From an uncultured Lachnospiraceae bacterium (GTDB taxonomy: Bacteria; Bacillota; Clostridia; Lachnospirales; Lachnospiraceae), in the NCBI GenBank assembly GCA_947630005.1, contig CANRGB010000002.1:1-64000 (forward strand): DNA of 64,000 nucleotides, in the 5' to 3' direction. The notes beneath the pieces are model-generated. The model did no database searches. It was not told where the DNA came from and saw nothing but the letters and a program-made list of their open reading frames with translations. The position numbers were made by a program, and so were the translations under genes. Shown in pieces: positions 15,601 through 25,018 of the stretch. The first letter of the stretch is position 1, and each line of letters starts with the position of its first letter.

Positions 15601-17886
15601 ATGGGAATTAAAATTGGAAAAAAAGTTGGAGTTGACCTTGGAACCACTAATTGCGCGGTCGCCGTGCTTGACGAGAAGACAGGGAAGCCGATAATCATTC
15701 CCAATTCGCAGGGGGAAAAGATCACGCCGTCCGTGATACAGTTTACCGAGGACGGGGGAGTCATTGTCGGCTCCGAGGCAAAAGAAGCGTTTGAGCTGGG
15801 AGAATCCGGATGTACGTCGGCTTTCAAAAGAAATATGGGGAAGGAAGGAACTTACTGTTCTTTTTATGGGAAAAGTTATACGCCGGTGGAACTCTCGGCG
15901 ATCCTTCTGCGTTATCTGAAAGAGGAGACGGAAAAGGTGACGGGACAAAAGATTGATGAGGCGGTCATCACCGTTCCGGCTTATTTTTACTCAAAAGAGC
16001 GCAGCGCGACGATGCAGGCGGCCCGGATGGCAGGGCTGAATGTCCGCCAGATCATCAATGAGCCCACGGCGGCTGCCATGAATTACGGCGTGAATCACTG
16101 GAGAGAAAACGCGGTGATCATGGTGTATGACCTTGGCGGCGGCACCTTTGACGTGACGCTCGTACAGATGAAAAAAGACAGCCAGATGGTAACGCTGAGC
16201 ACGGCCGGCGATCATACGCTGGGCGGAAAAGACTGGGATTCCAGGCTCTGTGGGATCCTGAAGCAGAAGATCTGGGAGGAGGCAGGGATATCTTCGTCCG
16301 ACTACCCGGAGATCGACAGGACCGTCACGCGGAGCGCGGAGAAGATCAAGAAGCAGCTGACAGAGCGCAGGGAGATCCGCGTGACGCTTCCGATCCCCGG
16401 ATACGGCAGATTTACGACTTCGGTCACGCTGGAAGAGTTCGAGAAGAGCACGAGGGATCTGCTTGAGAAGACGGGAAATCTGTGCGGCAGCGTCCTTGCG
16501 GACATGAATATGGGCTGGGAGGATGTGACGGACGTGCTTCTGGTCGGCGGTTCGACGAGAATGAAGCAGGTGGCAGAGTATCTGGAAGAGAAAAGCGGCC
16601 ACACCCCGCTGTCCCAGGTGCATCCGGATGAGGCGGTCGCCCTTGGCGCGGCCATTCAGGTCCATCAGCCGCTGCCGGAATACACGGTTGTGACGGTCGC
16701 GTCAAGAGCGGTTCCGGACGACAGCCGGAAAAATTCCGGCCTCTTCAACTTTAAAAAGAAAGAGAAGGTCTCTGAGCCGAAAAGTCCGGAGAGAAAGTAT
16801 AAAGTTGACGGACCGGTCGGACAGGAGATTTCCTTTGACAACGCGCTGAAGATGACGCACGTCGACGTCGCCGCCCACGCGATGGGCGTCATCGCGGTAA
16901 ATACGGAGGGAACCCGCTATATCAACAAGACGATCATACCCGCGAACCAGAGGATTCCGGTAAAATGTGCGGAGGCTTTCCGGTATTATACGTCCGCGAA
17001 AGGCGAAAATGAGGTGGAGATTTATGTGCTCCAGGGCGAGCGGGAGCCGCTGGACTGTCAGATTGTCGGAAAATATGTGGTCTCCGGCATACGGCATGAC
17101 CGGACGCAGAATCCGACGCTGATCCGCATCCAGTACAGCTATGATCTGAACGGAGTCGTACATGTCCAGGCCCGTCAGGGGAACGATACGAGGGATCTGC
17201 CCATACGGGAGGAACCCGTCCCGGAGGATATGAGCAAGTACGGAAGACCGGTGGAGCAGGAAGAAGGGGAGCTGATCGCGGAGCCGATCTCGGCGGTTAT
17301 GGCGGTTGACGTATCCGGCAGCATGAGCGGTCAGCCGATCAAGGACGCGCTGAAAGCCATGTGCAATTTTGTGGATCAGTTCCGGGATTATGAGGGCGGC
17401 GTGAAGATCGGTGTGATCGCCGTGTCAGACAGGTCGCAGGTCGTGCAGCAGCTGACGGGGGATCTGGAGAAATGCAAGGCCTCCATCCGGTCCATCAAAT
17501 CCTGTATGACGGGCGTCTGCAACGCGGGACATCCGTTTGCGGACGTGCTGCGCATGCTCAAAGGAGAAGAAGGAAAGCGGGTGGCGATCGTGCTGGCGGA
17601 CGGTGTCTGGGAGCATCAGGATACCGCGATTGAAGCCGCGAAAAAATGCCACAGGAAAGATATCAGCGTGATCGGCATCGGCTTTGGCTCGGCGGACGAA
17701 AAATTTCTCAGAGATATCAGCCATGGAGATATGGAAGCCATGCTCGTGGCGCAGAGCGAGCTGGTGCACAGTTTCGGAAAGATCGCGCAGGAGATCAGCG
17801 CGGACCGAAGCAGAGGAAAACACGGACGGGGCGGGGCGGATTCAGATGCGCTGACCTGGGAAGCCCCGGATGAGCAGCGGAAATAA
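15601..17886 (+). CDS. Hsp70-type chaperone fused to a von Willebrand factor A domain
   Basis: A 761-residue fusion. Residues 1-365 are an Hsp70 ATPase domain (GVDLGTTNCAVAVLDEKTG, INEPTAAAMNYG, YDLGGGTFDVTL, LVGGSTRMKQ). Residues 410-540 form a DnaK-like beta substrate-binding segment (THVDVAAHAMGVIAVNTEG, NQRIPVKCAEAF). Residues 560-745 are a vWA domain with an intact MIDAS motif DVSGSMSG and a later Asp (VLADGVW). The vWA replaces the usual alpha-helical lid, suggesting metal-dependent protein binding under control of ATP cycling. Very basic/acidic short tail. The gap of 103 bases before it holds only a GC-rich hairpin (CCGCGGCCTGC/GCAGGCCGCGG). RBS GGAGGAG. Confidence 0.9.
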   Translation: MGIKIGKKVGVDLGTTNCAVAVLDEKTGKPIIIPNSQGEKITPSVIQFTEDGGVIVGSEAKEAFELGESGCTSAFKRNMGKEGTYCSFYGKSYTPVELSAILLRYLKEETEKVTGQKIDEAVITVPAYFYSKERSATMQAARMAGLNVRQIINEPTAAAMNYGVNHWRENAVIMVYDLGGGTFDVTLVQMKKDSQMVTLSTAGDHTLGGKDWDSRLCGILKQKIWEEAGISSSDYPEIDRTVTRSAEKIKKQLTERREIRVTLPIPGYGRFTTSVTLEEFEKSTRDLLEKTGNLCGSVLADMNMGWEDVTDVLLVGGSTRMKQVAEYLEEKSGHTPLSQVHPDEAVALGAAIQVHQPLPEYTVVTVASRAVPDDSRKNSGLFNFKKKEKVSEPKSPERKYKVDGPVGQEISFDNALKMTHVDVAAHAMGVIAVNTEGTRYINKTIIPANQRIPVKCAEAFRYYTSAKGENEVEIYVLQGEREPLDCQIVGKYVVSGIRHDRTQNPTLIRIQYSYDLNGVVHVQARQGNDTRDLPIREEPVPEDMSKYGRPVEQEEGELIAEPISAVMAVDVSGSMSGQPIKDALKAMCNFVDQFRDYEGGVKIGVIAVSDRSQVVQQLTGDLEKCKASIRSIKSCMTGVCNAGHPFADVLRMLKGEEGKRVAIVLADGVWEHQDTAIEAAKKCHRKDISVIGIGFGSADEKFLRDISHGDMEAMLVAQSELVHSFGKIAQEISADRSRGKHGRGGADSDALTWEAPDEQRK

Positions 17887-17921
17887 AAATACAGCCCGCA
17901 GGCTGATGGAGGAAGCTGATT

Positions 17922-20900
17922 ATGCCGAGAAGAAATTATTTTGAGATGCTGAATCTGGACTGTGATCCGGCGGAGTCGAATAAGAAAGTGATAGAGAAGG
18001 CGATCGAATCGTGGAAAAGGGATCTGGAAGACCGGTGCGCGAATGAGCCGGACAAGGTCCGAAAAGCGCAGTTTCAGCAGGAGCTGGATCTGTACGAGGA
18101 TGTAAAACGGGTGCTTTCCTCTCCGAAAACGCGCAATCCGGAGGCAAAGGCCTGCAGGGAAGAGAAGATACGCCAGCTTGAGACGCTGATCGCGATTATG
18201 AAGCAGGGGCAGGAGGGAACGTGCGAGGTGACCAACGGCCAGCTGAGGAATGTCGCGGTGAAGCTGAGACTTCAGCTGGGCACGGTGAAGACGGTCTACG
18301 AGAGCAAAGGATTCACGGTTCAGAAAACCGGCCAGGGAGTGAATCTGAACGATATTTTCATGAAAGATAATCTGTTCACGACAATCTCGAGTCACATTGC
18401 CGTTCTGCACAGCATCAGGGAAGCAAAGTATCCCTGGTTTTCGAAGACGGGCGATCTGTACGATCTGGCCTGCTATTACTGCGGCGGAACAGAAAAAGAC
18501 TGTCCGGATTACCACAAGAAGAAAACGAATGAGCTTTTTATCACCATGCAGCGCGGCTCCACGCAGTATGCCAGCGACATGAGCGATCCCGGACACGCGC
18601 TGGATGACCTGTTCGCGGACGGGATGACGCAGGTCTTCAACAGCGAGGAGAACCGCAGGAAGTACGATCAGTCTCTGCGGAAAAACCGGCTCGCCGACTT
18701 TTTTCAGATGCTGAAATCGGCTCCGGAGGCGTTCAAGAGAGACCGGCAGTTTGCGGAGAGCTGTATCCGGACGATCCAGAAACAGTTCCCGGATTATAAT
18801 ACGGCTCTTGCCCTGTATAATCAGGAGGCGGGGCTGACGGATCCGTTCGAGCCTCTTGAGGCGCTGATTCATCTGACCTGCGCCATGTGCAGAACGCCGG
18901 CGGAATTCCGGACCAGGGAGGAAGCGGAAAAGGGGAAATGCCGCGCGTGCGGCGCGAGTCTGTATGTGAGGTGCCCGAAGTGCAAAAAGATGGTGCCGGC
19001 GGACGCGGACCGCTGTTCCTGCGGTTTTGCCATTTCCGAGATGAGGTTTTTCGGGGAATATAAGAACGCGGCGCTTTCGGCCCTGAAAAATATGGATCTG
19101 ACCGAGGCGAAGCGTCAGCTGGAAAACGCCCGGAACGCGTATCCGGGGCATCCGGATTTCGCGGAACTTGAGCGCCAGGTGAGCGCCGTGATAAAAGAAA
19201 ATCAAAAAGTGCTCGATGAGCTGCAGAATTACATGAATACAGGGCGGTACAGTCAGGCGGAGGCGTTTCTGACAAAGCTCGCCGTTTCGAGACCGAAGCT
19301 CCGCCTGGAAAGTCAGAGACGCCTCATCCGGGAGAAGATGGAGCAGGCGAGAAAACAGATGCCGGCCGCCGGCGATACGTCCTTCAGGGCGGGGAATACC
19401 TGCGTTTCGATTCTGGAAGTCGTAAAGGATTTTCAGCCGGCCATCGATCTGTTAAGGACAATCCGGCCGCGAGCCCCGCTGAATCTGAACGTCGCCGCGG
19501 TTCCGGGAAGAAGGCTGAAGCATGCGCTCACCTGGAATATGGCGGGCGACCGCGATGTCAGATACCGGGTCGTGAGAAAGACGAACGGTACGCCGGTGAG
19601 CCATACGGACGGCGTGACGCTTGCGGAAGGACTTAACGCGCTCGAATTTGAGGATACCAGGGTGGAGGCCGGCGTCAGCTACGGGTACGCGGTTTTCGCG
19701 GAGAGAAGAGGCGTCTATTCGGCCCCGGCCGTCCGCGAGATCGTGAACTACAGCGAACTGGATACCGGCCGCATGCAGTTTACGGCGGAGGACGGCGTGA
19801 TCCGCATCAGCTGGGTGCTCCCGGAAAACACCGTCGGCGTCCGGGTTCTGAAGAAAAAAAGCGGAATACCGGACCGTCTGCCGGGCAATGGCGGAACCGT
19901 TGCCGCGGAACGGGCGGGCGGAAATTTTACGGATCAGGATGTCGTGAACATGCAGGCGTACGGCTACCGGCTGCAGTGCGTTTATCCTTATCAGAACACG
20001 TTTAAATACAGCGAGGGCGTCACAAAGCTGCTGACGCCCGTACCGAAGCCGGTCGCCGTGCGGGATACGGCGGTAAAAAAGGACAGAACGCTGGTAACCG
20101 TGACCTGGAAATCCCCGGATCATACAAGAAGGGAAGTGGAAATACGGGAAACCTCTTCCAAAGCCGCGCGGGATATGATCGGTCAGGTCCTGCCCGTGTC
20201 GCGGATCAACGAGATACTCGGCCGGGGGGAAACGTACGGGTGGAGCTCAAGCGTTGACGAACGGTGCGTTTTCCGGATTCCGGATCATTTTTCCTGCATG
20301 GTCGCCGTCGTCACAACCGCCGGGACGAACGGAATTATTTCGGGCGTCCATCAGATCTCAAGCGTGGAAAAATGCGAAATAAACAGAAGAGAAACACGTG
20401 TGGAAGGGGTCCGTCTGAAGATAAAGCTGCAGGAGCTTCCGCGGGATCTGAGCAGGATCCATTATCTGGCGGCGCAGAGGACAGATCCTCAGGTGATTCC
20501 GTGGGCCGGGGAGGCGGACGCCAGGGCCGGGAGAATGATGGAAATGAGCGCGGATGAGTATCGGAAGGGCGGCATGATCGTCATTGACCATGTGCCGCGG
20601 GAAGATCTTTACATAACCGTGATCGGGGAATACCGGATGCCGAACGGTCAGACCGTGTATGCGGATCCTTCAAAATACCGGGTGGTCAATACTCCGAAGG
20701 AGAAGATTGTTTATTCTGTCAAATGGGCGGCGGCGGGCATTTTCAAATCCCATCCGGTCGCCAGAGGGGCGAAGCTGATTGTGGAATGTTCCGCGAAAGA
20801 AACTCCGGAGATGAAGCTTATGTACCGGATGGACGGACATATTCCGGTGAAGATCTCCGATCCGCAGACCCTGACGGTCTGTACGATCCCGGAGAGCGAG

Positions 20901-21062
20901 ACCGGATTCCCGTCCGGCGTGCTGCAGATGGATCTGCCGGACACCGCGTGGAGCTCCATGAAGGCCGGGAGCCAGCTCCGGCTGCTGATGAAAGAGGAAG
21001 ACCTGATGGAGTATGAACTTGAGATAAAAGACCTGAACACGCTGAAAGTGCCCGGGAACTGA
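17922..21062 (+). CDS. Large J-like, zinc-ribbon, beta-sandwich multidomain protein
   Basis: A 1046-residue cytoplasmic protein beside the Hsp70s. The N-terminal 75 residues begin NYFEMLNLDCDPAESNKKVI and end with a helix and LSSPKTR, like a J-domain, but the HPD loop that stimulates Hsp70 is absent (ESWKRDLEDRC instead). Cysteine pairs occur near 184-197 (CYYCGG) and, as a zinc ribbon, at about 319-369 (CAMCR, CRACG, CPKCKK, CSCG). A TPR-like helical part (about 375-480) follows. The rest (about 515-1040) looks like serial fibronectin-III-type beta domains (LTWNMAGDRDVRYRVVRK; ISWVLPENTVGVRVLKKK). It is probably a scaffold or regulator for the Hsp70 pair. No exact family recognised. Confidence 0.65.
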   Translation: MPRRNYFEMLNLDCDPAESNKKVIEKAIESWKRDLEDRCANEPDKVRKAQFQQELDLYEDVKRVLSSPKTRNPEAKACREEKIRQLETLIAIMKQGQEGTCEVTNGQLRNVAVKLRLQLGTVKTVYESKGFTVQKTGQGVNLNDIFMKDNLFTTISSHIAVLHSIREAKYPWFSKTGDLYDLACYYCGGTEKDCPDYHKKKTNELFITMQRGSTQYASDMSDPGHALDDLFADGMTQVFNSEENRRKYDQSLRKNRLADFFQMLKSAPEAFKRDRQFAESCIRTIQKQFPDYNTALALYNQEAGLTDPFEPLEALIHLTCAMCRTPAEFRTREEAEKGKCRACGASLYVRCPKCKKMVPADADRCSCGFAISEMRFFGEYKNAALSALKNMDLTEAKRQLENARNAYPGHPDFAELERQVSAVIKENQKVLDELQNYMNTGRYSQAEAFLTKLAVSRPKLRLESQRRLIREKMEQARKQMPAAGDTSFRAGNTCVSILEVVKDFQPAIDLLRTIRPRAPLNLNVAAVPGRRLKHALTWNMAGDRDVRYRVVRKTNGTPVSHTDGVTLAEGLNALEFEDTRVEAGVSYGYAVFAERRGVYSAPAVREIVNYSELDTGRMQFTAEDGVIRISWVLPENTVGVRVLKKKSGIPDRLPGNGGTVAAERAGGNFTDQDVVNMQAYGYRLQCVYPYQNTFKYSEGVTKLLTPVPKPVAVRDTAVKKDRTLVTVTWKSPDHTRREVEIRETSSKAARDMIGQVLPVSRINEILGRGETYGWSSSVDERCVFRIPDHFSCMVAVVTTAGTNGIISGVHQISSVEKCEINRRETRVEGVRLKIKLQELPRDLSRIHYLAAQRTDPQVIPWAGEADARAGRMMEMSADEYRKGGMIVIDHVPREDLYITVIGEYRMPNGQTVYADPSKYRVVNTPKEKIVYSVKWAAAGIFKSHPVARGAKLIVECSAKETPEMKLMYRMDGHIPVKISDPQTLTVCTIPESETGFPSGVLQMDLPDTAWSSMKAGSQLRLLMKEEDLMEYELEIKDLNTLKVPGN

Positions 21063-21083
21063 GATACGAAAGGAGAATAAGAG

Positions 21084-22184
21084 ATGACAGATATCCTTTG
21101 TCCATACTGTATGAACAAAATCACGCCGGGTGGGATCAAATACGGGTGCCCGAACTGCGGAACCGAGGCGCACCCTTCCATGATTGAGAGGGCGCGTCAT
21201 ATGGCCCCGGTCTGCAGACAGCCCGGATGCGACAGACGGCTCGCGACGGACCGAAAATGTCCGAAATGCGGCGCGAATCTTCCGAGCGATATCCTGGATT
21301 ACAGCAAATATCTCAGGTTCAGCATTCTCGGGATCAGCGGGGCCGGCAAGAGCAATTTTCTCACGACAATGCTTCACGAGATGCGCAGCTCCGGGCTTCC
21401 CTGGGTGCTGACGCCGATGGATCCCGACACACAGACGGTATTCCGCGGGAATGAAAAGCTGATCTATGAAGACGCGGAGCCCGTGCCCGCGACGCCCCCC
21501 GGGACACCGCCGCAGCCCCAGCAGTGGAAAATACAGGACACGAAAAAGATGACGAACAGGATCATACCGTCCTATTCTCTGACGATTTTTGACGGAGCGG
21601 GCGAAGATCAGCAGAATATTGACCCCAAAATCAGCAAATACATCGCCGGTTCCAGGACGCTGGTCATACTGATCGATCCGCTCGCGCTTCCGGGCGTAAG
21701 GCGTCTGGTAAAGCCGGACGTCCTGTCCTGGTCATCGTCGAGAGCCAGCACGCACGAGGCGGCGGCCGATCTGGTGAACGGACTGGCCAGTTATATCCGT
21801 ACGAGCGCGAACATTAAAACGGGAAAGCTGATCGACAAGGATGTCGCGGTGGTGTTTACAAAGATGGATGCGGTGTTTGACAGCTTCGGCACCGCCACAG
21901 TCACACAGCCGGGACCTCACGTGATGAGGCAGGCGTTTATGGAGGCGGACGCGGACGCGGTCGACCTGGAAATCCGCGACTGGCTGATGCGCCAGGGGGA
22001 GCAGAGTTTCCTGAACGCCATTACAGTAAATTTCGGGCCGGATCGGGTACGGTATTTCGGGGTCTCCAGTTTCGGTCAGCCGCCGACGGGACCGAACAGA
22101 CTGGGCCGGGTACTTCCGCACCGTGTTCTGGATCCGCTGATGTGGGTGCTGGCCAAGGAAGGGATCATTCCGGCAAAAAGCTGA
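21084..22184 (+). CDS. Zinc-ribbon GTPase-like protein (DO-GTPase1-like)
   Basis: A 366-residue soluble protein. Cysteine motifs CPYCMNK, CPNCGTE, CRQPGC and CPKCGANL (about residues 6-70) form one or two zinc ribbons. The P-loop GISGAGKSN is near residue 82-90, a Walker B/switch DGAGED near 172 and a GTPase specificity-like FTKMDAV near 257. There are no membrane segments, unlike the other GTPase at 11016, so the operon encodes a membrane and a soluble partner. This fits the double-GTPase arrangement that accompanies GAP1 proteins. RBS AAAGGAG; 22 bases after the J-like gene. Confidence 0.65.
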   Translation: MTDILCPYCMNKITPGGIKYGCPNCGTEAHPSMIERARHMAPVCRQPGCDRRLATDRKCPKCGANLPSDILDYSKYLRFSILGISGAGKSNFLTTMLHEMRSSGLPWVLTPMDPDTQTVFRGNEKLIYEDAEPVPATPPGTPPQPQQWKIQDTKKMTNRIIPSYSLTIFDGAGEDQQNIDPKISKYIAGSRTLVILIDPLALPGVRRLVKPDVLSWSSSRASTHEAAADLVNGLASYIRTSANIKTGKLIDKDVAVVFTKMDAVFDSFGTATVTQPGPHVMRQAFMEADADAVDLEIRDWLMRQGEQSFLNAITVNFGPDRVRYFGVSSFGQPPTGPNRLGRVLPHRVLDPLMWVLAKEGIIPAKS

Positions 22185-22199
22185 GCAAGGAGGATGATT

Positions 22200-24938
22200 A
22201 TGCTGGATCAGGTGATTTATACAAGGTGTTTTCCGGCGCGCGATCTCATTCACGGCGGGGAAGTGCTGTACCTGGACGGGTACGGGACATTTTCCATGAG
22301 CCCGGGGATTTTTTCCCGGACGGACGAAAAAGACCGGGAATTTTTAAGAGAGCGTTTCGCGGACTATAACGGAGCAAAGGAGGGCGCGCCGCAGGGACTG
22401 TTCCGCTCCTACGAGTATGTGGAGCTGCCGGGCGGTCAGCATGCCCTGATCTCACTTGTCGTAAAAGCAAAGGAGGAGACGAAAGGGCTTGTCCGGGGAA
22501 TGAGTGCGAACGGCGCGGTATCCTCGATCCGGATTAATCCGTACGTCGAGCAGGCGTTTGTAGGGACGTTCAGAGATTATCCGATGTACTGGTTCGGATG
22601 CGGGGACTGGGACGCGCATCTTGCGCCGGTTCTGGATTTTTATATGGATGGAGCGCCGGATCCCGCTCCGCCGTTTCTCGCGCAGAAGGACGATGTGCCG
22701 AAAGGAAGGAAGCTCACCAGGGAGCAGATCCGCGCGTTTGTGCGCGGCGGCAGGGAGGAGGCGGTAAAAGCCTGCGTCTGGTTCCTGCTTCAGGAGGCGG
22801 AAAAGCCCGCGGACCAGAGGAAGGTTCTGCTGATCCGGGACACGCCGGAGCAGGTAGAGCTCTGGATCGCGGCGGTCAGCTCCTGTGTTTCCGCCGAACT
22901 CGCGGCCGGGATCACCTTTTCGACCAACCGCTCAAATCTTAATATAAATATTGAGACGGTGCTTTTTGACTGCGCGCTTTCGGAGGCCTCATCCCGCCGG
23001 GGCGCCGCGAAAAAACCGCTGTTTATGATTGTGGGCTTTCATCCGCAGGATGCGATGTGTTCCTCGGTGCGCCAGACTGCCGCGAGCCGTTTTGTGCTTC
23101 TTGACGGCGCTGCGCGAAAGCTCGGGACGGAGCCGGACGGAACGATCGGCAGGGCGTATTTCCGGGATATGGTGGAGATGTCCGACGATATCCGTGATTT
23201 CTGTGAGATCGTGCTTCCAAGCATTCCGCTGAAAAGACTCTCAGCAAAGATACCGGAGCTTTACGACGCGTATAAATATCTGCTGGACAGCAGCCATACG
23301 GAGGACAGCTGGAGTTATGACGACGCGCTGCGCCATCTGGAGTGCATCTCGCAGTTCGGTCTTTTTGAAAACGAGGTGCTCGTGGATTATATCCTGGACG
23401 GCTTTTTCAAAGTGTACGGAACCAGATTTTTCACGGCGGACGCGAAAGCGGGATACCCGCTTCTGAAGCTGCTCTCCCGGTACGCGGAGAAGGCGGGAAG
23501 GGAAGCCGCGGTGACAGATATCCTGGAGGATGTCCTGCGGGGACTGCTGGGGGATCTTCGCGGAAACGGCGGAAAGCTCGCCGCCGCCTGGTCCCTGATG
23601 AGAGGAATGGAGCCTTCCGTTCTCTGCCCGGTGCTTGACGGGATCTTTACCGGCGGCAGGATTTCTTCCTGCGCGGAACAGTTTCCTTTCTGCGCGCCGG
23701 AGGCGGTGGAGGCCGTTGTGGAAATGTATCTTGCGGCGCTTTCCGGAAAAGACGGCGGGACCGCGCCGGATTTCGGGGAGCTGATCTGCGGGGCAGTCGG
23801 AGCGGTGAGCCGTGACAGGGACGCCCTGTATCAGATACTTGACGCGCTCGCAGAATACGACGCGGGAATGCCCGGGCCGGCCGTGCTTCTGACTATGTCC
23901 CGCACGGACGCCGGCGGTGAGGAAAATCTCCGGGATGCGCTTCTTGACTATGAACAGGAAGATCTGGGGGAAATCTGCACTCTGGCGGAAAAATACAATC
24001 TGGAGCCGCAGCGGATCGAGGCGGTCCTTGCGCGCGAGGTGGAACGGGCGGGCGAATGTACGCAGGAAGCGGAAGACGCGTTTGATGGGATGATAAAAAG
24101 ACGCGGAGGCTACCCCGGAGCCGGGCTGGCGTTTTTCAAAGCGTGGGCGGATGTGAGCGATCCGGGGAGTTTCCCGAGTCTGATCGACGCCGTGCAGGCC
24201 TGCAGACCCGACCAGGAAGTTCAGAAAAAGCTCTTTAAAATGCTGGACGAAAGAATTACGCTGGAGACGGCGGTGAAGGGCGGCGTACTTCTGAAAAAAA
24301 TGGACGACTGGGGACGTACGCTTGCCGGAAGACTCAGATCAAAATCCGGAGTGCTGATCGAGATTTACCGGAAGCTGATGCAGGCAAACACCGAGGAAGA
24401 GGCGCTGTGCATGCTGGAACGGTATACGACGCAGCCGCTGTATGAGGACGAGAAATTCTTTGAAAGCGAGTATTTCAGAAAGCTTTCCTGGTCCGCCGGA
24501 AGATTTTACTCCGGTTATGTGAACCTGGCGGTGCTCAGTCTGTTCAGGACGCGCGACGACCGCGCGATGAAAAAGTATGTGGACTGCTATGTCGGCACTC
24601 TGCTTGACGGAGAAAAGATCAAAGGGCTGGCAAGGATCATGGTAAGCCTCTGTTACACGATAAAAATTGAGCTGAAGGTAAACGGTGTGAACGAGGAATA
24701 CGCGGACAGGGTCTGCAGAATTCTGCGGGATTCGTTCGAGCAGGTTCTTCCGGATTATTACAAACCGGGACTGTACGACGAAGTCAGAAGAATAGGCGGA
24801 ACCGACAGGCGCGTGGAAGAATATCTGCTGGATCTTCTGGAGCAGGCGGAGGAAAAGAGAAGATCCGGGGGCGGCCTGAGAGGTTTTCTTGAGAAAGGCA
24901 GAAAGGGACTGGGCGGTCTGTTCGGGAAGAAAGGGTAA
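22200..24938 (+). CDS. GAP1-like protein (GTPase-associated protein 1)
   Basis: A 912-residue soluble protein. ATG 22200 is preferred to ATG 22194 because AAGGAGG ends at 22193. The first 130 residues (MLDQVIYTRCFPARDLIHGG..., YGTFSMSPGIFS, QHALISLVVKA) match my memory of the N-terminal GAP1 domain. The segment around residues 215-245 (KVLLIRDTPEQVELWIAAVS then ITFSTNRSN) looks like the GAP1 middle domain. The remainder is helical repeats of the kind seen in Vps13/TPR-like scaffolds. GAP1 proteins accompany double GTPases in predicted conflict systems and may regulate them. RBS is strong and the gene is 15 bases from the GTPase stop. The GAP1 call is by eye. Confidence 0.6.
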   Translation: MLDQVIYTRCFPARDLIHGGEVLYLDGYGTFSMSPGIFSRTDEKDREFLRERFADYNGAKEGAPQGLFRSYEYVELPGGQHALISLVVKAKEETKGLVRGMSANGAVSSIRINPYVEQAFVGTFRDYPMYWFGCGDWDAHLAPVLDFYMDGAPDPAPPFLAQKDDVPKGRKLTREQIRAFVRGGREEAVKACVWFLLQEAEKPADQRKVLLIRDTPEQVELWIAAVSSCVSAELAAGITFSTNRSNLNINIETVLFDCALSEASSRRGAAKKPLFMIVGFHPQDAMCSSVRQTAASRFVLLDGAARKLGTEPDGTIGRAYFRDMVEMSDDIRDFCEIVLPSIPLKRLSAKIPELYDAYKYLLDSSHTEDSWSYDDALRHLECISQFGLFENEVLVDYILDGFFKVYGTRFFTADAKAGYPLLKLLSRYAEKAGREAAVTDILEDVLRGLLGDLRGNGGKLAAAWSLMRGMEPSVLCPVLDGIFTGGRISSCAEQFPFCAPEAVEAVVEMYLAALSGKDGGTAPDFGELICGAVGAVSRDRDALYQILDALAEYDAGMPGPAVLLTMSRTDAGGEENLRDALLDYEQEDLGEICTLAEKYNLEPQRIEAVLAREVERAGECTQEAEDAFDGMIKRRGGYPGAGLAFFKAWADVSDPGSFPSLIDAVQACRPDQEVQKKLFKMLDERITLETAVKGGVLLKKMDDWGRTLAGRLRSKSGVLIEIYRKLMQANTEEEALCMLERYTTQPLYEDEKFFESEYFRKLSWSAGRFYSGYVNLAVLSLFRTRDDRAMKKYVDCYVGTLLDGEKIKGLARIMVSLCYTIKIELKVNGVNEEYADRVCRILRDSFEQVLPDYYKPGLYDEVRRIGGTDRRVEEYLLDLLEQAEEKRRSGGGLRGFLEKGRKGLGGLFGKKG

Positions 24939-25018
24939 AGCAGGCAGCCGCCTGGGAAGGCAGGGTCGTCTTTGGCGGACGCGTGAAAACGCAGTTGGAA
25001 AAGTAAGGGGGATTGAGA

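Noticed and set aside
14580-15827. 415-codon - strand frame across the Hsp70 genes
   Set aside because: Opposes two clear Hsp70 genes and has no recognisable protein features.
13845-17886. Housekeeping dnaK locus
   Set aside because: No canonical hrcA-grpE-dnaK-dnaJ order, atypical C-termini and GTPase/toxin neighbours.
17616-19205. 529-codon - strand frame opposite the Hsp70-vWA and J-like genes
   Set aside because: His/Arg/Phe-rich composition typical of antisense frames.
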